64,000 nucleotides of DNA from Pachypanchax playfairii (Eukaryota > Chordata > Actinopteri > Cyprinodontiformes > Aplocheilidae), in assembly GCA_006937955.1 (NCBI GenBank), contig SSNP01000006.1, forward strand, positions 3,958,664 through 4,022,663, written 5' to 3'. Positions 22,735 through 34,885 of this stretch are shown piece after piece; the first letter of the stretch is position 1; every line of letters begins with the position of its first letter. The notes beneath the pieces were generated by a model. That model was not told the origin of the DNA. It saw only the letters and a program-made list of their open reading frames with translations, and searched no databases. The position numbers and the translations under genes are program-made.

Positions 22735-23070
22735 AATTTTTAAGATGACAATAATGCAGAGACTTCAGCTTCTCCTTCTACAGCTGCAGCTGCAGGATGG
22801 AGAAGATCTACTGGCTGCGGTTTGTGAGGACCTGGAAAAGAGACGCCATGCTGGTGGGTGCAGGACTGGATCCAGAAGCAGCACCTCTACAACCAGAACG
22901 ATTTAGATTCAGCTGTTGCATCAGGGAAAATGAGTTGCATCATTCTGCAGGTTGCTTGGAAGGAATTCAACTGGCAGCCCCATGCAGAAGGTTTATGTGT
23001 TGCGTTCATGGAAAATCTGGTACAGGACCGTCAACGTGGCCACAAACTTCTGAATGTGCCACTAACATAA
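22735..23070 (+). pseudogene. Possible PIF/Harbinger transposase scrap
   Basis: Frame from 22852 reads WWVQDWIQKQHLYNQND, like the W-rich start of PIF/Harbinger (HARBI1-type) transposases. A KRRH tract just upstream sits in another frame, so a small indel separates them. Upstream, 22771-22795 reads LLLQLQLQ, also usual near the N-terminus of this family. Beyond 22920 I cannot align it to the nuclease domain, and no DDE residues are visible. It is a decayed fragment at best. The longer frame at 22797-23195 is in a different phase and is not the protein. Confidence 0.35.
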
Positions 23071-24984
23071 GAAATGGTCCAAAAATCATTATTAACATGT
23101 TCACAGCTGTTGCAGGTCATTGTGACCGAGGCTTAAAGATCTCCAATTTAATGTGGCATTTTAACCCTTTAAGAATCAGTTCATGTTCGTTTTAACAAGA
23201 GACTTTGTTTTCAAACCGTTTCTCATGCTTCATGAAGCAGAGCTGACGAGTTTTACTGAGAATTATGGACAGGATTCATGAATGTGATGGAAGAGAGCCA
23301 ACATGTGTATATTTATACACACACACATTCATATTAATCTGATTAGATCATTCACCAGCCTGTATAGTCCCATACCTGCTCTGCAACAAGAGCGAGTATT
23401 TCACACTGGAAATGTTAAAATTCTCCTCAGGAGAAGGAAGATAATAAAAAATTTATCTCCTTCACTGTCAAACATGTCCAATGACATCAAGCTCTAAAAA
23501 GCAAGAGAGAGACATATCTGATACAGATATCAATACTATTTTAAGGAAATCAAACCTAAAAACAGTTAAAATTCTATTTTTGATTTTTCCTTTTCTTCAC
23601 TCAATGATCTGAGTTCCATCCAGTAATATTCAGATTCTCATTAAAGGATTTCTAGCAGGAGGAATGAGTCTCTGCAGCAAAGGTTTGGGTTACTCATCTA
23701 TCTATGTGTCCTTGGATGGACAGATCTAATGAAAAGACCTGAGAAAAGTGAAAAATATGAATTCATCATTTTTCTCTTTGAAGAATCCTTGGAAATTGGA
23801 CACTTCTCGTCGTGGCGGTTTGACGTAACATCCTTCAAATACAACCTTGGAAGAATGCAGACCCTGAACAAACAATAATGTTAAAAGTGTTAATAATGTT
23901 GCTATTAACTTCTTTTGTTTGTGCAAAAGGTAAAAATAAAGTTAAAAATGGAAACTGAGCTGTTTTTAATTTTGCGCTGATTATAATTCTTCAAAGCTTC
24001 TCAGTGCTGTTGCTCTGCAATGACACACAAGGTATTGTCCTACATCCATGGAAAAATGCTTCAACACTAAATTTGTAAATTTCCTGGTTTATTTTAATTG
24101 TTATACACACAGGTTTTGTTTTGTTGGTCTTCAGCCTGGTTCTTTCAGATCCTGAGACTTCTCACCCAAACATCTAAACAGCACAAACCTTCCAGTGCAG
24201 TATCGACTCGGAGCGATGGGAAACATCTGAACGGCCCTCAGAGATTAATATTCTTTTCAAAGTCCGCCCTCTGGCTATGAAAGATAAAAGTGTGATGTTG
24301 GCAGTACAAAGCCCGTCTCTGACAGAGGCAAACTTACTTCTCCTTGAGTTAAATGTTTCAATGTTCCTTCATGCTCTGCGCAGCAAAATGGGTTAAAATG
24401 TGTTTACTGTTTCTGTAAGACTTTCAACATAACTCCCCCCTCGCAGCATCTCATGGTGCATGAACCATAAATTTACTGTTACACAGGGTTTATTTGGGTT
24501 CTTTGGATGGAAAACACAGATCAAAAGGAAAAGAAATTGCACCAAGAAGCATGAATGTGCATTTTTAAGTTTCTTTATAAGGAGTCAAATGCTTAATTTA
24601 AGGCAGAATAATTTTATAAAACAGCATATTTGTTTTTGATGAATGGGGTAAAGCATTTCTCTCTAGCTGGCAGCTCATAAAAACCTCCCATGCAGTTTGT
24701 TACAGCAGTTTAATTAAAGCACAGTTTCAATTGGAATCACAGTTAGTTGGTGTGCACGACGTGACCAGACACGTGAGGCGCTGCATGTGACATGACTGAA
24801 GACATGCTGCAACAGTCTGGAAACTGTTGTCCAACTGTATCAATGTTACATTAAGTCCTAATTATATTTCTTAATTTATTCAGATTTTATTTGGCATTCA
24901 GTCATTAACTCCTCCCATATGTCTAAAGGGTTTGAGATGCAAACAGCTGCTCTGCAACCAGAGAGCTGGATATACTGGGGAGGT
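23071..24984. other. No gene recognised
   Basis: Mixed AT-rich DNA. The minus frame at 23726-23926 starts with a hydrophobic run but has no further support. The block 24080-24330 has even composition and could be conserved non-coding DNA. Confidence 0.4.
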
Positions 24985-25375
24985 TGATTACTGATCAGAA
25001 CCAGGTGTGTGATGACAGATTAAAAGCAGCTGTGGGTGATCAACAAGAGAAACTGAAGATGAAATGTGAACGAGAGCTAGAAACACGAAACAGAAAAAAC
25101 AATAACAAGAGAAAAGCTGAGACTGAAAATAAATACATGGAAAAATAAAACAGGACTGAGAATAATAAAAAAAACTATAACTGAATGAAGTAAACATGAA
25201 AACCTCCAAATAAAAATCCTGTGAAAACAAATTCACTAAAAAAGGGCAGAAACTAAAGAGGAACAATGACAAACAGTAAGACAATAACTGAGGGAAAATA
25301 TCACAAGTGGGATAAAATAATATAAAATAATCATAAACCATAAACACAATGAACCAGAACAGGTGAGACTTATGC
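24985..25375. repeat. A-rich strand-asymmetric repeat-like stretch
   Basis: The plus strand is a long run of A-rich words (GAAAC, ATAAAA, AACAA), the minus strand T-rich. The 119-codon minus frame here is a string of F, S, L, C and Y that follows directly from T/C-rich DNA. It resembles 1025-1410 in texture. I infer an aged interspersed repeat. Confidence 0.35.
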
Positions 25376-26793
25376 TAACGTGTGATCAGGTCAAACTCCA
25401 GATGTTGAAATCCAGTTTCTTGCCTGAGAAGCTTCAATAACCTTCTGAATTTACTGAAAACAGACCTCCCAACAATATCATTGTAAGAAAATACCAAAAT
25501 AAAGCAGATTAAATTATGTAAAGGCTCTTGTAGTTAATTATTATTTAACTATATTACATCAAGGCTAAAAAATCTCTGCTGAAATCCTAAAAGCTGTAAA
25601 AGAATTTGTTTATTTCTGTATTTGTTGGTCTTTTAATGAGCAGCTAAAATGATAATCATGTTGTTCCCTCGTATTATTTATGTCTGAATCTGTTTCAAAT
25701 CTTTAATACCCAAAATGACCCCCAAAAATTAGATTTGTGCACTTTCAAAAATCTTCTTTATATTCTAAAATTCTCCAAAGATCTGATCTGCGGCTTTCCC
25801 CTCAGCTTTTTACAAATAATCATTTTATAAATTAAAGTGTTAAAAAAGTTGATGATCTCGTCCTGTTTTCTTCTTCTCGCCACCTTCATCCACCCTCCTC
25901 ACATTGACCCAGCGCCCTCTTTCTGTTTCTGTGTGACGTTGCAGGAGGTTGGCGCATGGCGAACGCGTCATGTGGCGTGTCCACACGGTTACACACCCTT
26001 CGACTGGACTCCGTGGAGATCAGCTGGAGGAGATCCAGGCTGAACAAACTCACAGCCCATTTTCCTTCAGATCCTTCTTTTATACAGCGTTTAGCAAAGA
26101 GAAAAGACCCACATAATCCTACATGTTCATCTAAAGTGTGTAATACAATTATTAAAATAATCTATAAATTTGTAACATTTTAGATAAAGTCTAGAAATTC
26201 AGACCGTTTTGGACACATTGAGTCTTTTTGTCTAGATGTTCATCCTGCAGATTGTAAGAAACATCAAGGAATCATTCACTTTTACAAAGAATAAATTATT
26301 ACACTTAGTACTTGTTTTCCTACAAAATTAATTAATAAACTAAATACTTTTGGTTTTACGTCAGTAAATTAAACTTTTGTATGGAAGCTGAGAGAGGACA
26401 ATCTTTTATATGATGTTTTCTGAGTTATACATCTCAAGATAATAAATGTTATTGTGTTTATCTGTTTTGACCTGAAAGCAGTTTTTTCATTCTAAGTTAC
26501 TGTAACATAAAAAGTGGTATTTGATTAGATTTCATGCAGAACGGATTCATGTTTAAATGTCGGGGAGGATCCGCCATCGATCAACACGTTTAAATCATCT
26601 GTAACGACAGCGATTCTAAATGAAACTGGAAGCACACGGACTGTTTGTGTTTCTCTTGTTGTTCTGAGAAAGCTCGTTTTCTTTGGATAATGAGATAAAA
26701 CTAAAGTGATTATCTCAAGTTAATGGAAACGTTAACTTGTGATTGTGGAAAAAGACATCAGACTTAGAATAAATAGCAGGTTCAATGGTTCTT
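25376..26793. other. AT-rich with one GC-richer exon-like spot
   Basis: AT-rich throughout except 25840-26045, described separately. From 26160 on the sequence is A/T-dominated with no frame of interest. Confidence 0.4.
25945..26043 (+). other. Weak exon candidate after an acceptor-like site
   Basis: A C/T-rich run (CTCTTTCTGTTTCTGTG) leads to GTTGCAG at 25939-25945, an acceptor-like site. The 98 bases that follow are GC-rich with several CG dinucleotides. One frame reads EVGAWRTRHVACPHGYTPFD and on to a stop at 26041-26043. Two other frames also stay open for some distance, so the reading frame is not determined. I recognise no protein. It could be a terminal exon of a spliced transcript or a CG-rich transposon scrap. 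Confidence 0.15.
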
Positions 26794-27355
26794 TTAAAGA
26801 TTCCATTTCACACAAATTTCAGGATTTTGTGGTTATTTATTAAGTATTAACCTATAATATGAAACATTTTATATCTAAAAAACATTAGGAAACACTGATT
26901 AACAGACTTTTCAATATGTCTGTGTCAAGATTCGACTGGATTCGGGCTGCAACTCATTAATATTCATTATACAAATTTGCTGGACTCTGATTGGCTAACA
27001 ACCTAGCCTATGAGAGCAAGGCATACTGTTTCCTTCCCCGCTGCGCATGGCAACAGCAGACGTAGTCTCCTCCTGTTTGCTACGTCTTATGCTACAGCTT
27101 TTAGCCAGCAGCATGCTATAGGCGTGGTTTCAACTGTGGGAGCTGCTGAATACTAACGAACAAAGGAGTTGTAACAAAACAGATACAGGCCATTCAAACT
27201 CTGGTGTTATCTCCACTTGCGTAGTTTGAGAGATTAAAACTGAAAGAGAAGTTGTTGACCTGTTTTCACCCACTATGAAGGTAAGAACACCTGTGGAGCT
27301 AAAATATTCAACAGAAACCTCAGAAAAACCGTTTTTAATGGAAGGGACTCTTTAA
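26794..27355 (-). mobile_element. TTAA-1 MITE, copy B (full length)
   Basis: TTAA at both ends (26794-26797 and 27352-27355). The termini AGATTCCATTTCACACAAAT and, reverse-complemented, AGAGTCCCTTCCATTAAAAA are imperfect inverted repeats. Read in reverse it aligns along its length with 59713-60265. Near its right end the + strand carries CACTATGAAG|GTAAGAAC (junction 27281/27282), an ATG with a consensus splice donor pointing out of the element. It is non-autonomous. piggyBac-like nature is inferred from the TTAA sites. Confidence 0.85.
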
Positions 27356-28807
27356 TACATTTGGAATAATTTACCACTTTTTAAAAACATTTCTCACTTT
27401 CATAAAACTACATTTTTGGCTTTTTCTTTTCAATGAATCTTAAGAAATGTAAAATTCTTACTGCTCTGGCAGGTAATTTGTTTTTAACAGCAAATCTTTA
27501 TGATATATTTTAATATTTTAAGTCAAAGTCTGTCAGTGAAAGTTAACGCCCTTGTTTATCAGGTCAGATCCTTCTTGCTTATTATCTTTACTCCTAATAT
27601 GTCCCAAAAATTATAGAATTAAAAAGATTTAGAGGAGTAACAGAGTGAGATCGGCTTTTCCACCTCGTAATTTTAATTAAAAAAATACCGACATCTTCCT
27701 TCTTGGTTGCTGCTGTCTAAATGTCTGACACATTTACCTGTGCAGCTTGTTCCAAATGACATAAATATGATTTTCACTCCCAGTAATGTTGAAATGAAAG
27801 ATAATCTCACCCTGTAAGTAGTAATTTAAGTCACTAAATGTGGAAGAGGGTAAATGTGCTCATCAGCTCTAAGCTGAGGTGCTCATCTAACTCCCAAGAA
27901 TATCAATTTCACACCAGCTGCTAAACTTTAAGAGTTCACATTATTTCACTGGCTCGCCTGAACGTTTTCTGTTTGCAGAGAAAATTGCTGATAGAGTTTA
28001 AAAATGGTTGAAGAGCGTTCGGGACGACTGTGCTGATATCCCTGATCGCATTTGCTGCGCCATCTGTGTAAGGAAATTGGTTGAAGGGCTTTAAAATGGA
28101 GAGTAAATGACAAACGGATGGTGTTATGTTCTATTAAACTGAGAGCTTAACAATGACAGCGATGGAGAGAGAAGCAATGCGGCTTCCATCTAGAGATTTC
28201 TTTCTTTAATAACACAAAATTACATTTTTATGTTTATGTTTGTTTTTTATTTCCATCATTTGGAGGTAACAGCAGGCTGAAAGGATAAAACTATCCAAGT
28301 CATTTTAAATCTTTTCACCTTTTGTTGGGATGAAACATTGCTGCTTCTTCAGTGAACAGCAGCTGGAATCATCTCATGAACAACTGGAAGGATTTTAATC
28401 AAAACTCTTTGAATGTAGTCAAGTTTATTTATAAAACACATTTATAAATAACCAAGGTTGACCAAAGAGCTGTACAATAAGATAAAAACAATTAGTACAT
28501 GCACATGTCAATCCCATAGAAAATGGTCAACTAGATATGATAGCAGTTAAACAAAACCTGTATTTATAATGTCAAATTGTACAATATTTAGTGAATTTAT
28601 TCTCAGGATTTGACCAGAATGACTACAACTTTAACTAGAAAAGCACTCAGTGAGCGCAGACCTCCACCAAGCGGACATATTGTAGAAAGTACCACGTCCA
28701 TATCGTTAAAAAAATTCCTGGAACTAGACGGTAATCAATTCTTCATTGGGTCATTTCTGACCTTTCCTGAAAATTTAATCAAAATCCATCAATAAGAGTT
28801 ATCCTGC
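27356..28807. other. No gene; balanced block at 27860-28190
   Basis: AT-rich, then a roughly 330-bp block of even composition with no repeat, then AT-rich again. The plus frame at 28610-28795 has no domain. Confidence 0.35.
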
Positions 28808-28810
28808 TAA

Positions 28811-28836
28811 CAGACAGACAGACAGACAGACAGACT
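28811..28836. repeat. (CAGA)n microsatellite
   Basis: About six CAGA units. Confidence 0.9.
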
Positions 28837-28952
28837 CAACCTAGTGGCTGTATTTCAGTAGATGGATTTAAAGTTATTGCAGGTTTTATTGATGCATTTA
28901 GCAAAATAAAACAAGTGTTTTACATGTATGATCCTGAGTACATGCCTGAGAA

Positions 28953-29466
28953 TTAAAGGTGCAGTATGTAAGAATTAGACCTTGTCGTCAAATCCGAGCC
29001 CCGTCCGCTCTCCCCCCCTCCCCTCCCTGATGTTTCTGTTGGGTTGCCAGTTCTGATGTTGGTCCTCATTTTGTTTCTCTTGTATTTGTTCAGTTTTTGG
29101 GAATATCTGAAGGTCTATTTGTTCAGCGTTGAGTTTTCCTAAGTGTGTTTGAACGCCCCATCACGTGCAGCTCAGCTGATCAGTTAGAAGGATGTGGTGG
29201 TTTCTTACTTTTTGCTGCTGCTCGTTGTGGAATTCCAGCTGCTTGTGTTGAAGACTTGGCAGCCTTGCAGACTCACATGTGATTCGTTATGGAACCAGGA
29301 AGTCTGGACGTGTAAATAATGATTCTGGTCCGGACCAGGAACTAGAGACCACCCAGCTGACTGAGATCCAGATCTGTTATAATGTAACTTTATTTTCAAC
29401 ATCAGTGGAACATTAAACTGTTGTGTGAGTATTTACATGTAATATTCCTACATAATTTACCTTTAA
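28953..29466 (-). mobile_element. TTAA-2 MITE, copy E
   Basis: TTAA at both ends (28953-28956 and 29463-29466). The termini AGGTGCAGTATGTAAGAATT and, reverse-complemented, AGGTAAATTATGTAGGAATA are inverted repeats. It aligns in reverse with copy D over the whole length. An internal palindrome GGTCCGGACC (29328-29337) is present in both copies. The minus frame at 29205-29402 is a transposon reading that recurs in copy D. Confidence 0.85.
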
Positions 29467-31222
29467 TCATGAGAAACAAGTACAGAGCTTATACATGTCA
29501 AACAGCTCAGTATCTTTACAGGTTTTTTTTAATATAAATACAATTAGTTATGGGTTTACTTGACAACTTACCTGCCCTTCTGTCTTTGATCTCTTCACAG
29601 CTCTCTCTGTTTCTTCTGTTTCACTTCCCATAAAGCTTCTGGCCAAAAGCCATTTCTCAGCCATTCTCCTCATCTCATCCATTTGCTAGCTTTCTCTGCT
29701 CTCTGGCTATAATACAGACTGACATTTAAATACTCCCCATCCATCTTTTCTCTCTGGTTTTTGTTGAACAGACTATTATTTCAGGACTCCATAGTTTTAT
29801 TCACCAAAACCTTTGACATTTTAATGAAAATCATCAAAACTCTGTACTTTTGGTTAAACAAATGAAGTATTTGAAGTTACTATAAAGTATGTAAGCACTT
29901 TTAAAAGTAAAGTTTCAGTATAGATGGTTGTTTTATTCAGTGATACCATCATTAAAATACCTCAATGGCCTCTTTGTTTGTTTGGATTCATCCAAATTGC
30001 TGTTGCTTTATTTTGCAGTGAAGCCTCTTCACACTGGAAAGCCATCAGCAGCAGATCAGTGTGATTGCTATGCTGAGCAGAGTTCTCATGTGTCGCATCG
30101 AGACTATTTGCATACTGAAACAGCCAGATTTCCCTCTGGCATGATTAGTTTGTAAGCCACAAAGAGAAAAGAAGCATCAATCCAATGGAGGTAGTGACAC
30201 TTGCAACACGAGCATGTCTCTTTTCTCCTCCTTCTGAACCAAATCAAAGCGCTTAGGGTTAAAGATTAACTCGCTGTCTGCCTTCATTGGAATATCTTAA
30301 GGTCTCAGGAAAGTTTGGGCTAATCTCATAAATGGTGGCACCATGTGCAGAAGGAGAGCGTTCCCCATCTCCGTGTGTACGATTTCAGTTAAATAAATCT
30401 TCAGATTTGTCGAGGAGGATGGAAAAATCCCACACTGGCTCCTAAATGGAGAAATAACAGCCAATCAATAGAGAGCTAGCTTAACGCTGACAAACGCGTG
30501 TTATCTCTTTTTATAGATGGGAAACCCATCACAGTCAATCACAGCTTCATCTTCAGAGAACATGTGTTACACTGGTAGGACTGTTCATCTCTGCCTGTAT
30601 TGAAATAATTCAAACTCAGATTGGATCTCAGAGCACTCACAGACGTGCACGAGGACGTGCGCTTCTTCAAAAGCAGGAAGAGAAGATTGGAGGATGCAGC
30701 GCTGGTTTAGACGCTTCAGCATATTCCTGCTGCGATGCAGCAGCTGCTGTGATGTTTGTGTTAAAGCTTCTGCAGAAATGATGCATGTCAGGGTGGAGGT
30801 GTAAGTCATGTGACTTCAGTTTCAGACACTCAGGTAACCAATAATATAACTTGATAAAAACAAGAGTCAAGAAATACAAATAATTGTATAATGTTTGTAT
30901 TAAATATAGTAATTTGGTTGATTAAACAATATTTTGAACTTGATAATTTAAATAAATTAAAATATTCAGTCAAAACATTTTAATGAACATTTTGTGTTGA
31001 TACACAACGATTGTTTTGGTAAACAACTTCCTTTGTTTGTTGTCTTTGACCAAACCATGTGACTGATTAACACTCACATTAATGAATAACTGCAGCTCCA
31101 TCCATCAGTCCATTTATACAGTTTCACTAAACCTGCATCATGAAAACAATCTCTCCTAAACCCTGATCCTGAGTGAGAAGTCCACCTTGTTCCTGGATGA
31201 GCATCATGACCTCTGACCCTTA
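29467..31222. other. No gene; balanced block at 30230-30420
   Basis: AT-rich DNA with a 190-bp block of even composition. The frames at 29928-30155 and 30585-30879 have no domain and no splice context. Confidence 0.4.
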
Positions 31223-31805
31223 CCCCTCCTTTCCACTGGACGCGTCAGCAGCACGTAGCGTTTTGCTCATGCAATCAGCCGTACGTCCGTTCCCACCGGG
31301 AGCGTTTTACACACGCTTATCACTTGAGTGTTACATCCAGTTGGTCCCGGAAGATCATGAAATCTCATGAGAATAATGAAAACACGCGTGATTTCATCAG
31401 TACACACAACAACAAACAGAGAGAAAGACAACATGTATCCAGAAGGTATGCGGCTTATTTTCACACCACCTACGGACTTCAAGCCCGTCACAGGTACGTT
31501 ACTTTCTCGTAGTCTCGCAAACGGACGTGCACGTGTCCTTTTATTTTGAAACTTCCGGGTATTTTACTTTTCACGAACGCCTGATTTTCTGTCTGGTCCA
31601 AACTAAACTGCTGAACTTGACATGTTTAATAAGCGTCGCGCGTAAAAAACAGAACTGCAACGTAATGCTGGCGACACTACGCTTCTGGGACGCGTCTCAT
31701 GTGCGATGCTTCGCGTGCAGTGGGAACAGTCTCATTGACTTTTGTTGGCGGCTATTAGCCGCGTATTACACGAGCTAAACGCTGCACATTGCTGATGCGC
31801 TGAAG
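31223..31805 (+). mobile_element. CG-rich MITE with exon-like segment, copy 2
   Basis: The two ends are long imperfect inverted repeats. Left CGCGTCAGCAGCACGTAGCG and right, reverse-complemented, CGCATCAGCAATGTGCAGCG continue with GTTTTGCTCATGCAAT versus GTTTAGCTCGTGTAAT. The inside is collinear in reverse with 7891-8375. At 31433-31493 an ATG-led 61-base segment encodes MYPEGMRLIFTPPTDFKPVT and ends in CAG|GTACGT, a consensus splice donor at 31493/31494. This is the more complete of the two copies. Superfamily undetermined. Coding by a lost parent element is one explanation; capture of a host first exon is another. Confidence 0.8.
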
Positions 31806-31965
31806 GTCATGGTTCAAAGATGCCAACAGAACCACATCATCAACATAACGCAGAGATGAGACTCATATTTCTAAACCAGACAGCATCTTTGCTACGGTCA
31901 TGCCTTGAGATCCTGTCCTTAAAGTCAGGATCTTAGACCAGGGGCCAGAGTCCTGCAATAAACAA
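31806..31965 (-). pseudogene. LINE reverse-transcriptase scrap, RTE/Rex3-like
   Basis: Minus-strand sequence resembles the region just before and over the RT active site of the LINE at 5405-6040. ATGATGTGGTTCTGTTGGCA (31813-31832, read in reverse) is the DDVVLLA part. Upstream lies a decayed DRISRH phrase, around 31892-31910. The FADD motif itself is disrupted by substitutions, and stops are present. It abuts the MITE at 31223-31805. Confidence 0.6.
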
Positions 31966-34885
31966 GGGACCAGGAAGCCCTTACAAGCAACTCCAGCACC
32001 TGCAACATCTGGAAAACAGTCATGAACCTTCTCCAGAGTCATAAAACACATGCATGTAAAAATGTATCAGTTTGTTCAGGTGACATTTTAATTGTGACAT
32101 CACTAATATCTAAATAACATGAACATTTTCAGAAAAAAATTACATATTTTTCTCCCAGTAGCATGAATGTCTACATTATGCAGTGTGTTGTAACAAAAAT
32201 GTGTGTTCAAGTCGGCTGTCTTTGATGATATTTTAGTCGTGTCATTCGTTCCTTCTTTTTGAATCAGACACAAAAGACCCATTAAACCAATTTCTTGGGG
32301 CATAAAAAGCTCTTTGAAATGTAAACATGAAACTGCATGTAAACAAATCTGGGATTTGGATAGTACTTTGCATTGTTCATGTAATTTGATCAAAGTAACT
32401 ACATAATACTGCTAATATGCATGAATTTGTCACTGCCAGCATCTTGTTATCATGTTCTGAACAATGTGCACTAAATGTGGGGCTGGCTGCAGCTGCTGCA
32501 GCTGTGAGCAGCAGAGCATGTCAGACTGAGCTCTGCTGTCCAAGATAATTGCACGGTGTTTTCTCTTTCATTGCAACACACTAATTTATGTAAAGCTACT
32601 TTATAATGTAGCTCATTGCTCTGCAGCATCTCAGCTATAAAACGCTCTGATTTTAGTGCATTTGAAGCTTATTGTGTAACAGTTTTTTTTTGGTGTGCAG
32701 TAACTTAATGTATGTCCTCTTCAGAGGACTCGTGTCTGCCTGCAGCTCATTAGGAGCTGGGCGTCCATTGATTACAGTCAAGAAGTGAAATGGCTCTTCT
32801 TTTCTTACCTTTGATTAAAGACTGTGCACAGAGAAGGTCTTGATTCATTGTTATATCAATGCTTATCTGGGTGTGTATGAAAAAGACAACAAAAAAAGGA
32901 GAAATATCAATTGGAATTCTCTTCTTCATCACCCAGAGTGAACATGGAGGCTGTGCAGAGAAGATCTCCATACAGGACAAATGAGGTTGTCATACAAAAC
33001 TTGCTTGCTGGCAAATGAGCCAAAATGTTTTCTAGCTTCAGGGTTTGCTTTACATTCTTCAGTCCACTGCACATGTGCATTAGTGTTTCTGGTGCTGGCC
33101 CACCCGTGCATCCCTGCCCAGCCCGTGGACTATACAATGTGATGACAAAAAGCAAAAACAAGTCATTTATCTCGGGGAATATTTTGGATAACTGGTGAGT
33201 TTAAAGCCTCTATGGAACTAAATTCAGCAGGTTTAAACGACCTGCTTTGCTGTTCACCTCACTGAGAGTCAGAAGTGCCAGAATTTATTGTTCCTTTACG
33301 GCTCAATGAAACTAAACTTCATTTCTCCTGAAAAGGGATTCAGTCATATAAACTACCTGCATTTAGTATTTGAGCGTAAACAAAATAATAATAACACATG
33401 CAAAGACTCAACGGACTGACCTGCTGGTTCTCCAGTGAGTCTGTTAATCCTTCATGATTGTCATGTTTCAAACTAATAATCAGCATCATGTAGCTTCAAG
33501 CTTCTCATCAGCCATTCAGCATGGAACAACCAGGATACTGAGGTGGGGGGATCATCACACCGATTACCTGGAACAAGCTAGATCACGACTTATTGACTGA
33601 TTTCTGTTTTTATCTTTTGTGATCAATATATCTGCAATGATTAATGACAACAAAGTGATCAGAATCTGTATTATGAAACATCTGCATCCTGAACCACGGT
33701 GACATCTTCTCTCCTTAGACAAACAGAAATGTTTTAATAAATAGAACAATGAGAACAGGTGTGTGATTTCACCCTTCAGATGAGACTGAAAATAATAACT
33801 AAAGACTTTAAACTTTACAGAAAATAATCTTATTCAGACTTTGATCACAATAACTTATAAAGCTGGAACTCCTGAACCAGGATCAGAATTGAAGAAGCAT
33901 TTTGGATAAAAAGTACAATATTCTTAAAACAGAAGAAGTCGAGTTTTTGTAAAAACTTTTTTGGAATGCTGAGGCTTCACTTTGTTTTGCAGTTCAGTAC
34001 TTTGGTGTATAACGTCTGGATAAACTAAAAGAATTTGACGGATTTCATTTTGCACATTGAGTTAAACTGGTATCAGCTGAGCCTGTAAGTGATGATGGAT
34101 TTGACCAGTTTTCTATTGGCTCTGAGATATCAGGTCATTCTAGATGCCTTTCAATCTTTACATTAGAAAAAATCCTGATCTGAAAGTATTTCTCATTTGT
34201 ACAAGACAGTTGCATCATTTATATTTTCCCTAGACTTCCTTCCTGTTTTGTTTGAATCAGCAGGGATTTTGAATAGAAAGTCAGACACAAAGCTTCACTC
34301 CGAAATAATCAAATTCAATAACAGCCTTGACTCTGCACTCTTGGCCTATTCCTGCTCTCGTTCTTTCCATAATGGATTACTCTCTCTCTCTTTCTTCCTC
34401 ATGACGCTGCCAGCTCGGTGACTGCTAAGTGAACTTGTGTGAGTCCAACACTTTGTTTCAAACTCTTTGTTGAATTATTCAGATTGTTTATGTGACCCAT
34501 GAAAACCAAATGACACACATTTATACACATTGTTGGATTTCAGGCCTTCACCTTGTGTTTTATGCAAATCTCAACTCGTATAACAACGAAAGGGAAAATC
34601 TTTTGGACGACGCGCTGCAACTTACAGACAGCAGCTTTAATAAGTTCCTCTTTCTGTTGACTGTCAAACTGAATCTCTAACTGTTAACACAAACCAGAAC
34701 AGGCTGCATAGGTTTATTTTAATTCATGTTGTCACTCTTACTGAACAAGCAACTTTAACATGTAACAAAACGTTTTAGCATGTAAGCAGATTCCTGCAGA
34801 ATTTCTCTTCTTTTTGTTTCAAGAAACTTAACAAACTGTAAACCAGAGTTGACTATGGAGTTTAATAAGTTAATTCATGTATTTT
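31966..34885. other. No gene recognised; mixed composition
   Basis: Several balanced patches (32460-32780, 32930-33140) alternate with AT-rich DNA. A CT run lies at 34379-34396. Overlapping minus frames at 32750-33161 run in different phases and show no domain, so I do not call a gene. Conserved non-coding DNA is possible. Confidence 0.4.

Noticed and set aside
24988..25347. 119-codon minus frame, hydrophobic, membrane-protein-like
   Set aside because: F, S, L, Y and C follow from T/C-rich complement of an A-rich repeat-like stretch; no start or splice context.
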